Shown here piece after piece: positions 29,578-39,760 of a stretch of DNA of 64,000 bases. How positions within the stretch are numbered: the first letter of the stretch is position 1; each line of letters opens with the position of its first letter. Source of the stretch: Proteromonas lacertae (lineage: Eukaryota; Sar; Bigyra; Opalinata; Proteromonadidae); contig NGBS01001176.1 of the NCBI GenBank assembly GCA_002245135.1, positions 59,160 through 123,159 of the forward strand. Reading direction: 5' to 3'. The notes under the pieces were generated by a model, which searched no databases, had not been told where the DNA came from, and saw only the letters and a program-made list of their open reading frames with translations. A program made the position numbers and the translations under genes.

Positions 29578-30171
29578 ATGAAGGGCTACAAGAACATCGT
29601 CCGTAAGCTCCATAGTAAAGTTAATGCCTTGATTGAATTCCTTCAGTCCACAAAGACCACATCCGATACTCCTGAGCAGTTCACGGTCTTTATGAGTTAT
29701 CTCCGAGACTTCCAACAGCATAGCCTTGATCTACGATGCGATGCTACTTCCTTACTCAGCTACTACCATCAGTTCCGAGAGAGTTTACTTCAAGAGCATC
29801 CACACTTCGACTATTACAAGGATAAGGTAATCACTCAGCTATGGAAACTCAACGATCATGATAAGGAGGTGGAAGCCCTTACTGACTTTATCATTCAGCA
29901 CGTCACCTACTTTGAGAACGTCGTAAGCAATCGTATAGGTATGATGACTAGAGCTAACTTCAGAACCCTTTGTCGTGACTACTCCAAGATGTTTGATGAG
30001 CTGATATCCATTCTCAAGTACCCAGTCTTACAACTCCAGGACAATCTCTACGTACCATTAGACTGGGACTCTTTCAAGAGCCTTAAGAAGTTCCATGATC
30101 AAGTTGATGATCTCAAGCAGTCCATAGCTAAGATTCAAACGATTGCTAACTCCTTCTTAAGCTTATTCTAA
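29578..30171 (+). CDS. Unrecognised all-helical protein, GC-rich block
   Basis: This 197-residue frame with an ATG at 29578 is clearly more GC-rich than the Polinton genes beside it and uses codons such as CTC, AAG and TAC far more. The product is predicted by eye to be all helical, with many aromatic and charged residues and heptad-like stretches (DWDSFKSLKKFHDQVDDLKQ). No signal peptide, membrane span or catalytic motif is visible. It is convergent with the gene at 30330 and both lie inside the inverted repeats. No family recognised; composition suggests an origin different from the flanking DNA. Confidence 0.6.
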   Translation: MKGYKNIVRKLHSKVNALIEFLQSTKTTSDTPEQFTVFMSYLRDFQQHSLDLRCDATSLLSYYHQFRESLLQEHPHFDYYKDKVITQLWKLNDHDKEVEALTDFIIQHVTYFENVVSNRIGMMTRANFRTLCRDYSKMFDELISILKYPVLQLQDNLYVPLDWDSFKSLKKFHDQVDDLKQSIAKIQTIANSFLSLF

Positions 30172-30329
30172 TTCCCTTTAGTTTGCTTACTCTCGTTATT
30201 GTTTCTGGGAATCCCTAAGCACTAGTTTCATAATAAAAAAATACTGTTTAAGTAAAGCTTCAATGTTCTTGCTCCCACTAGTTGAGAAGCTGCTCCTCGG
30301 AGTCGATGATCAGCTGGGAGAAGTACTTC

Positions 30330-31397
30330 CTACTCTCGATAAGAGCTCCTTGAAGGTGTAAGATGTAATCGATCCTTGACTCTTGATAGTACCATCTCTT
30401 CTTTGAGGATACTATTGTTAAGACTCTTACTATTACTCAAGACACTTGCGTAAGTGATTACTTTAGTTACTTCTTCCTGGTTCCTGTCCTTCACTTGAGG
30501 AGTTACTTGTGATGTCTCCTTCTTGAACATCATCAACCAGCAGTAAGTATGGAGTAGACACTCCTCCATTATCTGGAAGATCTCCTTGAACTTCTCTTGA
30601 AGCTTAACGATATCATCCTCATAGTAGTACAGTTCAGTAATGACTTTGCTATCTAGTCTATCGCACTTCTCCTTCATAGTATAGAACTGCTCTAGCAAGT
30701 GATCGACCTCATTGTCGGAGATGTTAACATCTCTCAAGAGGCTTCTTGTTAACTCTCGATCAGCAAAGTAGTTCTCCTCCACAGCATTAAAGTAAGTGTT
30801 GATCTGGCAGGCTCCGTTCTTGATGGTGCTGATGTACTCACAGTGCTTACCAAAGAGATTGTAAGGGTCCAGGCAGGTTGTCATCCACGAGACCGCATTA
30901 ACCATCAAGCAATGGAACTTAAGTCTTAGACTAGCAGCTTTCTTATAGACTGGATAGTAGATCTCAGACTTACACTTTCCCATCGTGTACTCTGCTGATA
31001 TCATTCCTTCCATGGAGTATAGGAATAGACATGCCCGGCTCTGGTAAATGCTCTTCTCTACGATCTCATGATCCTTCAACTCACAGTCGGTAATGCGATG
31101 TATGCAAATCCTTAACACTTCCTTAGCTTTGATCACTGACTGATGAACTACCTTGAGTAACATCCTTATTGAGCTGTGAACTTCCAAGTCACTCTCAGTG
31201 ATTCCTTTGTTAGCATTGTCGATCATGATAAAGTGCGTGTCCAGAGCTAATTGTTCACACTCCGATAACTTCTCTTGAGCTTCCTTGACTAGAAGAGTCC
31301 ATTCATTACCTTCTTGGATTCTACGATCGGCCTTAAGAATACACACTCTCGGGTAGATTGGTAAGAGTCTCTTATCGGGTTGATGAATTGAGATCAT
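30330..31397 (-). CDS. Unrecognised helical protein, GC-rich block
   Basis: The 355-residue frame starts at an ATG at 31397 and looks intact. It is mostly helical, with several Cys and His residues (HKC-type pairs such as FGKHCEYIS and LLHTYCWLMMF) but no regular zinc motif. A charged helix (EEVTKVITYASVL) leads to a Ser-rich tail. No enzyme signature is visible. Codon use matches the gene at 29578, and the two could be partners or diverged duplicates in architecture only; I see no clear sequence similarity between them. Cargo of a mobile element is the simplest reading. Confidence 0.6.
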   Translation of the reverse strand: MISIHQPDKRLLPIYPRVCILKADRRIQEGNEWTLLVKEAQEKLSECEQLALDTHFIMIDNANKGITESDLEVHSSIRMLLKVVHQSVIKAKEVLRICIHRITDCELKDHEIVEKSIYQSRACLFLYSMEGMISAEYTMGKCKSEIYYPVYKKAASLRLKFHCLMVNAVSWMTTCLDPYNLFGKHCEYISTIKNGACQINTYFNAVEENYFADRELTRSLLRDVNISDNEVDHLLEQFYTMKEKCDRLDSKVITELYYYEDDIVKLQEKFKEIFQIMEECLLHTYCWLMMFKKETSQVTPQVKDRNQEEVTKVITYASVLSNSKSLNNSILKEEMVLSRVKDRLHLTPSRSSYRE

Positions 31398-31439
31398 GTT
31401 TCTGGAGTAGGTAAGAAATTTGATAATAGCTTATCGGCT

Positions 31440-31565
31440 ATGAGCTCTTCCTCTGAGGGTGTCGATGATGATGATGATGATGATGACTTCTTCGATCCGA
31501 TGAATCTACAGCCTGATGCTTTACGTACTTTCTCCTACAGCAAGGATAGTCAAGAGCGTGATTAG
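31440..31565 (+). CDS. Short acidic ORF with aspartate run
   Basis: A 41-codon frame from the ATG at 31440 reads MSSSSEGV, then eight Asp in a row, then FFDPMNLQPDALRTFSYSKD and a stop. It is divergent from the gene at 30330 with about 40 bp between starts and shares its GC-rich composition. The Asp run comes from a GAT microsatellite, so it could be chance; an acidic peptide gene or the front of a lost gene is also possible. Confidence 0.3.
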   Translation: MSSSSEGVDDDDDDDDFFDPMNLQPDALRTFSYSKDSQERD

Positions 31566-31591
31566 AATCACGCTCTAGATAGCTTCCAGGA

Positions 31592-31862
31592 GTACCCGTA
31601 GGGAAGTAGACCCCGTTGAGAAGTAGACCCTGTTGGGAGGAATCCCTTAGGAACCTTATGTAAATGGGACTATGGCACATTGTCACAGTGTTCTAACGAG
31701 TGTTCTAGGAATCCGTCCCCTTCTAGATTCAGAGTTGACCTTTACGGGAGCTTCATCGATGCAACCGATGAAGCTCCCTTAAAAGTCAACTCTGAATCTA
31801 GAAAGGGACTGATTCCTAGAAAACTCGTTAGGACTCTGTGACAATGTCCCAGAGTCCCATTT
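31592..31862. repeat. Right terminal inverted repeat with 200-bp palindrome
   Basis: 31663-31862 is a long palindrome: AAATGGGACT on one side and AGTCCCATTT on the other, with TAGATTCAGAGTTGAC and GTCAACTCTGAATCTA further in, and a centre at CATCGATGCAACCGATG. 31592-31662 continues the match to the left repeat, with the short units AGTAGACCCCGTTGAG and AGTAGACCCTGTTGGG. Confidence 0.8.
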
Positions 31863-31916
31863 ATATACTATATACATTTAATTATAAGAATCTGTATAAT
31901 AAAATGAATAATTTAT

Positions 31917-32450
31917 ATGAAAATAAATTTAACTTTATTATCAGTTATTTATTCGCTTATATTTTTAATATATTACAAAAGCAACTATTCAATTCCATAT
32001 AAGATGTCTAAAATTCATACAGCTAATTATTTTTGTTTATCTAATTCTAATAAATACATTCTATTAAAATATAGAGTTAAATGGTTGAAATATTCGATAA
32101 GAAAAATGAATGTATCTATTACATTAAATAAAAAAATAAATAATCAATGGTTTATTAAACAATTAAAAGATATTTTACCTGAGATGAAAATGAACATAAA
32201 ACTATATTACTTCAAAAATGTGATTGTTAGTAAAAGCGGTTCAATTCACACCTCTTACTATCGTTTAAGACTAAATAGAGGATGTATGTGTAACAAAATC
32301 ACAAATATTGTTAAAACTAATAACGAAAAATATGATACAGTATATGTTATTTCACAATACTGGAGTTATACTACTTTTAATGCTTTAATCGAATGCTTAA
32401 CTAAATTGTCATTTATTTTTAATGATATTTCATCAAAGAATAGTTTCATA
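31917..32450 (+). pseudogene. GT61-like glycosyltransferase, cut by a hAT element
   Basis: A good ATG at 31917 is followed by an anchor (residues 4-20), then the GT61 N-terminal half: VYVISQYWSYTTFNALIECL near residue 143 matches the copy at 38690. The gene runs into the hAT end at 32451 after about 178 codons, so the catalytic GPHGAG region is missing. What lies beyond the hAT element is not GT61, so this is not a simple insertion; the 3' half is gone. Host gene, truncated. Confidence 0.7.
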
Positions 32451-34889
32451 CAGGGTTGTATAAATCGGTCATGACCGGCGGAGAAAACCGATCGGTCGTA
32501 GGTCAATAAATAAATGTTGACCGACACCAGGCTGCAGTAACTATTAGCTGACCTCCTCCTAAACATGTGATATTAATAATATTATCTAACTGTACATATT
32601 GAATTCAAGCTCTATATATCATTCTATAAAATACCGAATTAACCGTCGGTCGATGCGCTTTTTTCTTTCTTCATAATTGAATCTAACCTTACCAATGAGT
32701 TATACTATTGCGTTATATATGTAATATAAAGTATAGAATGATTATAAAAATTTGAAAGAAAAAATGGCAAACTTTTAGCTTGACATTAATCATTTCTTAA
32801 AATTATCATAAATGTATCTAATATAATCTATCATTATATATTCTAGGAGTATAGTTTTACCAATTGGAGCGGCTCGTGAAGTTATTGCCTTAAAAGAGGC
32901 AAATATGCTTGAACATCTTAATTTTAACTTCTACAAAACCTTTTGGTATAATATGTTAAAGATAAAAAGCCTTGATAAATGCATTTGCATATTTTGTGGT
33001 GCTCGATACGCTTGTAACGTAAAAAATGGAAAGGCTGTCAAACTTCACCAAATTAGTTCACATAATTATGTAGATGAAGATGTAAAGATAAAAAATGATG
33101 AGATAGAACAAAGCTTATTTGATTTCATCACTTACGATCATATAAGCACTACTGTGTTAGTTTTCGTAGATTCTGCAGTAAATTAGGATATAAGCCACCA
33201 AGAAGAGTGATATATAATGACTTTTTAATTAAAAGAAACACAGAAATTGTTGTATATTATTTTTATATTTTTTATAGGATAAATTAAAGAAAGATTTAAA
33301 TGGTAAACACGTCGCACTTGCTATAGATGGGTGGAAATCGGAGCGTTCCAGTGAACTAGTAGCTATTAGTGGATGTTATTTCAACGATTTGTTTGAATCA
33401 GTTACAGTAACACTTGGTGTTGTAGAAGTTGTTAATGAAAAGGCAGACACAATTACAGACACAATAAATTTCATAAAAGAAATGTATGGATTTGAAATAA
33501 CTTCAGTTACTTCAGACAATGGAAAGAATATGGTGAAAGGTATAAGAGATGCATGTGTAACAAATGTAAGATGTATGAACCATAGCCTTCAACTTGCTAT
33601 TAATGGGGCTATGGTTAAAGGAGGAGTTATAGATATTAATGTAATAGTGTTTGTAGATCTAGGTAAACAACTAAGAACCGTCGTAAACAAAAATAAGCTC
33701 AATTTATGTATACCTACTTTAACGACAACTCGGTGGAATAGTTTATATATTATGTTAAAGAAATTTTATGAAAGTAAAGAAATATTGCATCAATATTATG
33801 AAGAAAAAACAAATGAATACAAAAACAATCTTAAACAGTATAACCAAGAAAAACTTATAGGTATAGTTAATGCCATAAAACCAAAAGAAGATGAGTTGCT
33901 AAAATTTATCCCTTCCCCTACCAATATAGCGTATGTTATTCTAGATAAACTATGTGATATACTCGAACCATTATACAAACTTACTAAGATATTGGAAGAT
34001 AGAGACATGACTATGGGAATGGCTGTTTTACATTATAAACAGACTTTATTTGAGTTCAAAACAGGTTATCCAACAAAGATACAGGAATATGCTGAGAGTA
34101 TCAAAATTAATATGATAAAAAGACTAAATAATATATGTAATGATAGTGATTTGCCTCTGTTGTGCTGCATGTTAGACCCTAGATTGAAATCATTCATTCT
34201 TCATAGTACTCTAGGGTTTAGCGATTCAGAATTTGAAAAATCTAAAAGTTTATTAATTAATTCATTGAATTATATAAATACTGAAATCGAAGAAACATAT
34301 TCAATAGAAGAAACTACATTAGATAAATATCTTGAAAAAGCAGTAAAAAGAAAGAGATTAATTATGCCAAATGAAGTACAAGAATATTTGCAATATGATA
34401 TTCATTACAGCACCTCTGAAACCATTGGAAATATCTGGCTATCATTAAAGTCCAAGTTTCCTAGGGTATACATACTTGCCAAAAACAGTTTAAACAGTCT
34501 AGCAACATCTTCAGAGCTAGAAAGAATATTTTCCGAGGCTGGACAAATAAGTAACTTATCCAAATCAAATTTATCATGTGATAGATTACAAATGAAACTG
34601 ATGATTAGTAGAAATAAATAAGAGCATAATTATATAAAATACCTAATTATTGTTGAGTATTAAATTGTAATTCTTTATAAAAAGTTAAAAATTATTTAAT
34701 TGAATTGAAAATATATGAATCAAGTATTAAAATATATTATAAGATAGTTTTTATGAAGGGAAAATTAGTATATAATGAATTAAAATAGATTTTATAATAT
34801 ACGGCTTGTAAGGCTTGACCGACCGACGGTCAAGGCAAAACCTATAGGTTTTGACCTATCTCCGTCGGTAACCTATAAATACAACCCTG
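32451..34889 (+). mobile_element. hAT-family DNA transposon, complete ends
   Basis: Both ends carry the inverted repeat CAGGGTTGTAT (left 32451 on; right ends ACAACCCTG at 34889), with GGTC/CGGTCGG-rich subterminal stretches typical of hAT ends. The 2.44-kb body encodes one transposase. The expected 8-bp target duplication is absent: the left flank reads GTTTCATA and the right flank TATTATAA. Confidence 0.85.
32905..34621 (+). CDS. hAT transposase with BED zinc finger, one frameshift and a probable micro-intron
   Basis: 32905-33186 encodes a BED-type finger (CIFCGARYA ... LHQISSH). A frame change near 33150 leads into SFRRFCSKLGYKPPRRVIY, the usual hAT linker. At 33252-33277 a 26-nt GT...AG stretch with a T-rich end fits an intron; removing it joins the frames in phase. 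The RNase H-like core follows: HVALAIDGWKS (first Asp), VTSDNGKNM (second Asp), CMNHSLQLAI, and the C-terminal hAT dimerisation block LATSSELERIFSEAGQISN. Coding ends at a TAA at 34619-34621. One indel near 33150 makes this copy probably inactive. Confidence 0.75.
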
Positions 34890-36534
34890 TATTATAAATA
34901 CAGCAAAAAAGAAGAATAAGATTTCAATTCTTACATTTTATTCAAATAGAATAAAAAGGATATCTCCTTTGCATATTTTTGTCATGTTAGCAATACTCTA
35001 TTTGTATTATAACATAAATCCTTTAGATTTTAAAGAAATGTGTGAAGAATGTAAAGCAAGTCTTATTTTCAATTTAAACAATTATTATCAATGGAAAAAT
35101 TTAGATTATTTATCAAAAGATAAAGGTGTGTTCTATACACCCCTATTACACTTTTGGACTCTATCAATAGAATTTCAATTTTATATAATTTCACCATTTC
35201 TATCATATTTATTTGAAAAAATAAAAAAGATTACATGCACGCTTATAATGATTAGCATACTTTGCTATAGCTTTTATTATACTAATCATATTTAATTAGA
35301 TTTTTGGATTTTATATGTGGTATATTATCCACACGATCTACATATAATACAAACTTATATATGTATTATGGATCACTCTTCATAATAATTCTTTTTACTA
35401 ATATGAAATTACTAATCAATTATTATCCAGGTATAATTATAGCTATACCTCTTTCATTTTCATATATATATTTATCTTCAGTATACAATAACGTAATATT
35501 AAATATATATATTTTTAGCATTATTGGAAAAGTATCTTTTTCATATTATCTTGTGCATTATCCATTTATATTTAATAATAATAAATTTACCAGTATAATA
35601 TATTCATTAGGATTTGCATACATATTGTATGAAATTATTGAAAAAAGATCAAAAAATATAAATCTTAGCAATAGTTTTACATTATTTTATTACATATTGT
35701 TTGTGATTATTTTTATTATTGGAATTGATAATATTATAGGTTATAAATTATTATTAACAAGGAAAACAACCTATAATAGATTGTATATTAACTGAAGGTA
35801 ATTTTAATTTAAATTCTATAAATGATAATATACTATTGTTAGGAGATTCACATATGCAACATTATTTTCCAGCAATAAACTATTATCTACAAAAGAATAA
35901 AATAACTGTTTTAGGAGTATATTTTTGGGGAAATAGAATTATTAATAATGACTATTACATATTAAAATCTATTTTTGATATTATATTATCACCTGTATTA
36001 ATAATAATTTCCTTCAGATTATCAAAAATGTCAATTATACCTAACATGACTTTATTTAATAAAAAATTCATTGAGTTTATTTCATTTTTAATTATTTACT
36101 GTAAAACTATACTAATATTGGATGAAACTCCTGTTCATCATTATAATCCTCATAAATTATATTATTCTAAATGCATATCATTTTGTATTATTAATGTTAA
36201 TTGTACAATAACAAATTATACAAATTTAAATGAAATTAATGTTACATTAATACCAATAAGATCTATATTCTGTAAAAACAATTATTGTCCTGATGTAATA
36301 AATAATATTTTAGTGTATGATGATAATAATCATATTACATTTGAGTTTTCATTATCATTAAAACATTATTTCTTTAAACTACTTATGAATTATTTACACT
36401 TTAAACAATCAAAATTAATATATTCTGAATGTGTTATATCACAGCAAAGTTTGTATAATTCCTTTTTAAAGAAATGGAATAATAAAAACAACGATATAGT
36501 AAAACTAAATACAAGTGTAGTAAATCCTAACTAA
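34890..36534 (+). pseudogene. AT3-SGNH O-acyltransferase, 5'-truncated and frameshifted
   Basis: Coding similarity starts exactly at the hAT edge with NRIKRISPLHIF, the acyltransferase-3 (OafA/YrhL type) segment after the first loop; about the first 50 residues are missing. LLHFWTLSIEFQFYIISPF follows. Frame changes near 35295 and 35800 separate the membrane domain from the SGNH domain, which starts with LLGDSHMQHYFPA. The family moves acetyl groups onto glycans across a membrane. Host gene, dead. Confidence 0.7.
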
Positions 36535-36585
36535 TAAAGGTAAATGTTGTACAATGATTTTAATCTCATTATTCCAACCTTTTAA

Positions 36586-38259
36586 GTTTCAAAATACCTA
36601 AATTATTTATTATATCATTTTAATTACTCTGTTTTTAAGGGAGGGTATTTAGGAGTAGATTTATTACTCATTATTACCAGTTATTTGAATATCAACTCTA
36701 TACACAAAAGGGTAAATGATGCTAAATTCAGTTATTTTAGTTATGTAATAAAAAGGAATAAACGATTATTGCCATCATCTTTATTGGTATTATATATATG
36801 CATTAACAAAGCTTATGATGTTAATGAAATACTTTATACTTTATTATTTATTTCAAATTACTATTACTATTATAAAGAAAATGATTATTTTCATCAATAT
36901 GATTTACCTTCTCCATTATTACATTACTGGTGCTTATCGCTAGAATTTCAATTTTATTATGTAATTCCATTATTATTATTTATAAAATTTAATACTGAAT
37001 GTATATTACTATTGTTTTTCATATCGTTACTTATAAACATCAAATTTTCATGGAAGTATACTTTATACTGTTATTATTGCTTTATACCAAGATTATATCA
37101 ATTTTTAATATCATATTTTTTAAATAAAAGAGATACTATTTTTTCTATTAACTATATAACAATATTCGTGACTTTATTTCATATATTGTTATTGTTATTT
37201 TGTTCAAGTAAAATTGTATATATTCACATAATATACACTGCAATTATCTCTGTGACAATTAACTTCAATTATATAAACAACAGAAAATTCTATTTACTAA
37301 TGTTTATTTCTAAAGTTTCATATTCATTATACCTTGTTCATTATCATATAATTATCATTTGCAGCTGTAGTGTCATAATAAAGGTTTTATTAACGCTTAG
37401 TGCTTCTCTTATTCTATTTTTGTTTTGCGAAGTTATAATTTCTAATTTAAATATGAATAATGTAACAGTTTTCATTTTATATATCTTAATAATTATATCT
37501 TCTTACAAAAGAAATGAAAATCATCAAAAGAAAATAATTAATTTTAAAGAAATATGGATAGAATTTAATAAATACAGACATCCTTGTGTAATTAATGTAT
37601 CCAAAAATAAATGTAAAAAAATAATACTAATGGGTGACTCACATATGGATCAATGGATAAGCGGTATATATGCTTATTACAATAAAAATGGGATGATTAT
37701 TTATTTTATATATATAAGCGGAAGATTACATATACCCTATTTAAAAATGAATTATGTAGTAGAAAAATTGAAATGTATAAAATACATTGAAGTTATTGTT
37801 TTATGTAATTTTAAATATGGCGCTGAATTTAATAATGAAATTAAGTATATGAAAAATTTTGATCTATACTACTTAAAGCTTCAAAGGGAATTATTAAAAT
37901 TATTTAACAATATAGTAATTCTTAATGATAATCCTCATCTATTAACATCTCCTAGCGATTGTATTAATAAACAAAAAAAGCATAGTTGTTATTGTATACT
38001 TGGAATAAACTGTACTATATCAGATATTCCAGTTTATAATCATAAGAACATAAGAAATTGTGATATGAATTTATATTTATGTAATAATAATATTTGTAGA
38101 TATTCTATTAATCAAAAAGTAGTATATGTTGATCGTCATCATCTAACTCCTTATGTCACTAATCTACTTTCAAAATATTTAATAGAATGCATAAATATTA
38201 AAATAAATAAACCAAAATTATGTTCACTTAATTTCAGTAGCTGTAAATATTATATCTGA
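36586..38259 (+). CDS. AT3-SGNH O-acyltransferase (OafA-like), start uncertain
   Basis: The frame is open from 36586 and begins inside the family's first loop: YLLYHFN, then FKGGYLGVDLLLIITSYLN, then RNKRLLPSSLLVLYI and LLHYWCLSLEFQFYYVIPLL. Several membrane spans follow, then a lumenal SGNH domain with ILMGDSHMDQW (Ser-Gly-Asn-His block I) and VDRHHLTPYVTNLL (block V Asp/His). About 20-30 N-terminal residues and an ATG are missing; an in-frame stop lies at 36583, and 36685 is a TTG. Such proteins acetylate surface glycans. It is a tandem neighbour of the broken copy. All core motifs are present, so it may still be expressed from a start I cannot see. Confidence 0.65.
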   Translation, partial: VSKYLNYLLYHFNYSVFKGGYLGVDLLLIITSYLNINSIHKRVNDAKFSYFSYVIKRNKRLLPSSLLVLYICINKAYDVNEILYTLLFISNYYYYYKENDYFHQYDLPSPLLHYWCLSLEFQFYYVIPLLLFIKFNTECILLLFFISLLINIKFSWKYTLYCYYCFIPRLYQFLISYFLNKRDTIFSINYITIFVTLFHILLLLFCSSKIVYIHIIYTAIISVTINFNYINNRKFYLLMFISKVSYSLYLVHYHIIIICSCSVIIKVLLTLSASLILFLFCEVIISNLNMNNVTVFILYILIIISSYKRNENHQKKIINFKEIWIEFNKYRHPCVINVSKNKCKKIILMGDSHMDQWISGIYAYYNKNGMIIYFIYISGRLHIPYLKMNYVVEKLKCIKYIEVIVLCNFKYGAEFNNEIKYMKNFDLYYLKLQRELLKLFNNIVILNDNPHLLTSPSDCINKQKKHSCYCILGINCTISDIPVYNHKNIRNCDMNLYLCNNNICRYSINQKVVYVDRHHLTPYVTNLLSKYLIECINIKINKPKLCSLNFSSCKYYI

Positions 38260-38689
38260 TAATAGATTATTCTATTTCTTTAACTATTTATATAAATTAG
38301 TGTCATTCTACTACAAAACAACATATTATAATGTGTTCTAAACATTTATTAAACATTTGTATTAATATTTTATGTATTTCTATTAAAACACATTTATTTT
38401 TATTTTTTGTTTTAATGTTTTATTCACTACTAGAGACTAAAACATATTTAAAATTTTTTAGCTAAAATGCAATTACATTATAACTATCATGTAATGTGAA
38501 TATATCATTTTGACTTTATTCTTTGTTCTTTTTTCATTTAAAATACATCATTCTAATAATTAAAAATGTGCTCTAGTTGTAGAAAATAGTAAATGTGGCA
38601 CATCATCAGGAATTATTAATACTTCGGAAAATACCAACAATTTAATGTAATAGTATATTCAAATGTCAATATAGGTAAATGATTACTAT
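38260..38689. repeat. Gap with a diverged copy of the inverted-repeat family
   Basis: 38380-38480 (TATTTTTTGTTTTAATGTTT, then a TTTTTAGCTAAAATGCA stretch) resembles 23165-23225. No gene is visible. Confidence 0.45.
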
Positions 38690-39760
38690 TCATGATTTTA
38701 TTATCCAATCTTGAATAAATCGATCAAAAATGTTGATTAAACATGTAAAATTCAAGTCATATTCTTCTTCTAATGTATTGTAGTTTGCATAGACTCCATA
38801 ATAACTGTAACCCAAAATGCTAGAAAGTGACGAAAAACATAATACAGGGAGTCTATGGTTAGATACAATAATATTAGTAAATCCAGCTCCATGTGGTCCA
38901 AATATTATATCTGCTTCTGAAAACATTTGAAGCATGATTTTAAACTCTGTATTAGGTTTATAAATCATGCATGTGTAATTTGAATAGAAATTACAGATAT
39001 GCATTACAATTAGGTCAAAGAATTTAATTCTCCTAGAGTATAATCTCTTTATTAATAGAATAATAGGTTGATTTTCTACAATATGTTGTGGAGTTATTCT
39101 TTTCACAAGCATATTTCTTAATTCAATTAAAGAGTGAGTATATAGGGATGATGTGCATCCAACTCTGTCCATCATAACAGTATATTCTACATAGATATTA
39201 CCACTAACCAACTTATTTTCTTTAATTCCTAATAGATTTAAATAATTAATTATAGCAGGATTGAAGTGAATATGTAATTTAGAATAGTTGATAGAATTTA
39301 TTGTTCTTATTATAGGAATTATTTTTGTTAAACAATTAATTATAGAATGATATATTGCTGATCCTAAATATTGAGTAATTTGAAATACTAATTTATAGCT
39401 ATTTAGTTTAGATGTAGTATTAAACATGTTTAGATTTTCTTTTTTGCACCTGCATCCTCCTTTTATAGATATATAATCATTACATGTCGTTAATATTGAT
39501 CCATATTCATTAAATGTTACGCTCTTAAAAAAGTATATTCTAAATGTATTATTTGTATCTATGTTATATATTTTCTTATATTTTAACTTATTTTTATTTA
39601 TGATAATCATTCTTCCATAATGTATTTTATTTCTTTTATATAAATTGATCATCAAATAACTACTCTTAGGTAATATCTTCTCTATATCGACACACATATA
39701 TTTTCTTATATACAAACTGTAATTCAAGCATTTTATATTTTTTATTGCATTCATTCGCAT
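38690..39760 (-). CDS. GT61-family glycosyltransferase, start uncertain
   Basis: From the ATG at 39760 the protein has 356 residues. The GT61 hallmark EADIIFGPHGAGFTNII (about residues 282-298) is complete, preceded by LLIKRLYSRRI and VFQITQYLGSAIYHSIINCL. GT61 enzymes include xylosyl-, arabinosyl- and O-GlcNAc transferases of the secretory route. The hydrophobic anchor (LYLLLLYIILHTI) lies just upstream of this ATG, in the same frame but without an ATG before it; beyond it are two copies of CTGGCACACCAA (about 39799-39843), so the 5' end looks replaced. The catalytic part appears intact. Confidence 0.7.
   Translation of the reverse strand: MRMNAIKNIKCLNYSLYIRKYMCVDIEKILPKSSYLMINLYKRNKIHYGRMIIINKNKLKYKKIYNIDTNNTFRIYFFKSVTFNEYGSILTTCNDYISIKGGCRCKKENLNMFNTTSKLNSYKLVFQITQYLGSAIYHSIINCLTKIIPIIRTINSINYSKLHIHFNPAIINYLNLLGIKENKLVSGNIYVEYTVMMDRVGCTSSLYTHSLIELRNMLVKRITPQHIVENQPIILLIKRLYSRRIKFFDLIVMHICNFYSNYTCMIYKPNTEFKIMLQMFSEADIIFGPHGAGFTNIIVSNHRLPVLCFSSLSSILGYSYYGVYANYNTLEEEYDLNFTCLINIFDRFIQDWIIKS

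Larger units (their letters stand above)
23664..31862. mobile_element. Chimeric element bounded by palindromic terminal inverted repeats, enclosing a Polinton capsid module
   Basis: The left end (23664 on) and the right end (to 31862) are inverted copies over about 260 bp, starting AAATGGGACTCTGGGACATT on both sides; homology stops sharply at the outer edge. The interior has two unlike halves: AT-rich Polinton capsid genes (24051-28824) and a GC-richer block (29578-31565) matching the repeats in composition. No polymerase, integrase or other transposase is visible inside. No matching target-site duplication is seen. The Polinton part is treated as a fossil with about one or two breaks. Whether the repeats belong to the Polinton or to the GC-rich part is open. 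Confidence 0.65.

Noticed and set aside
31438-31686. Minus-strand frame with a run of seven His
   Set aside because: It is the reverse of a GAT microsatellite and runs into the inverted repeat; no protein-like features.
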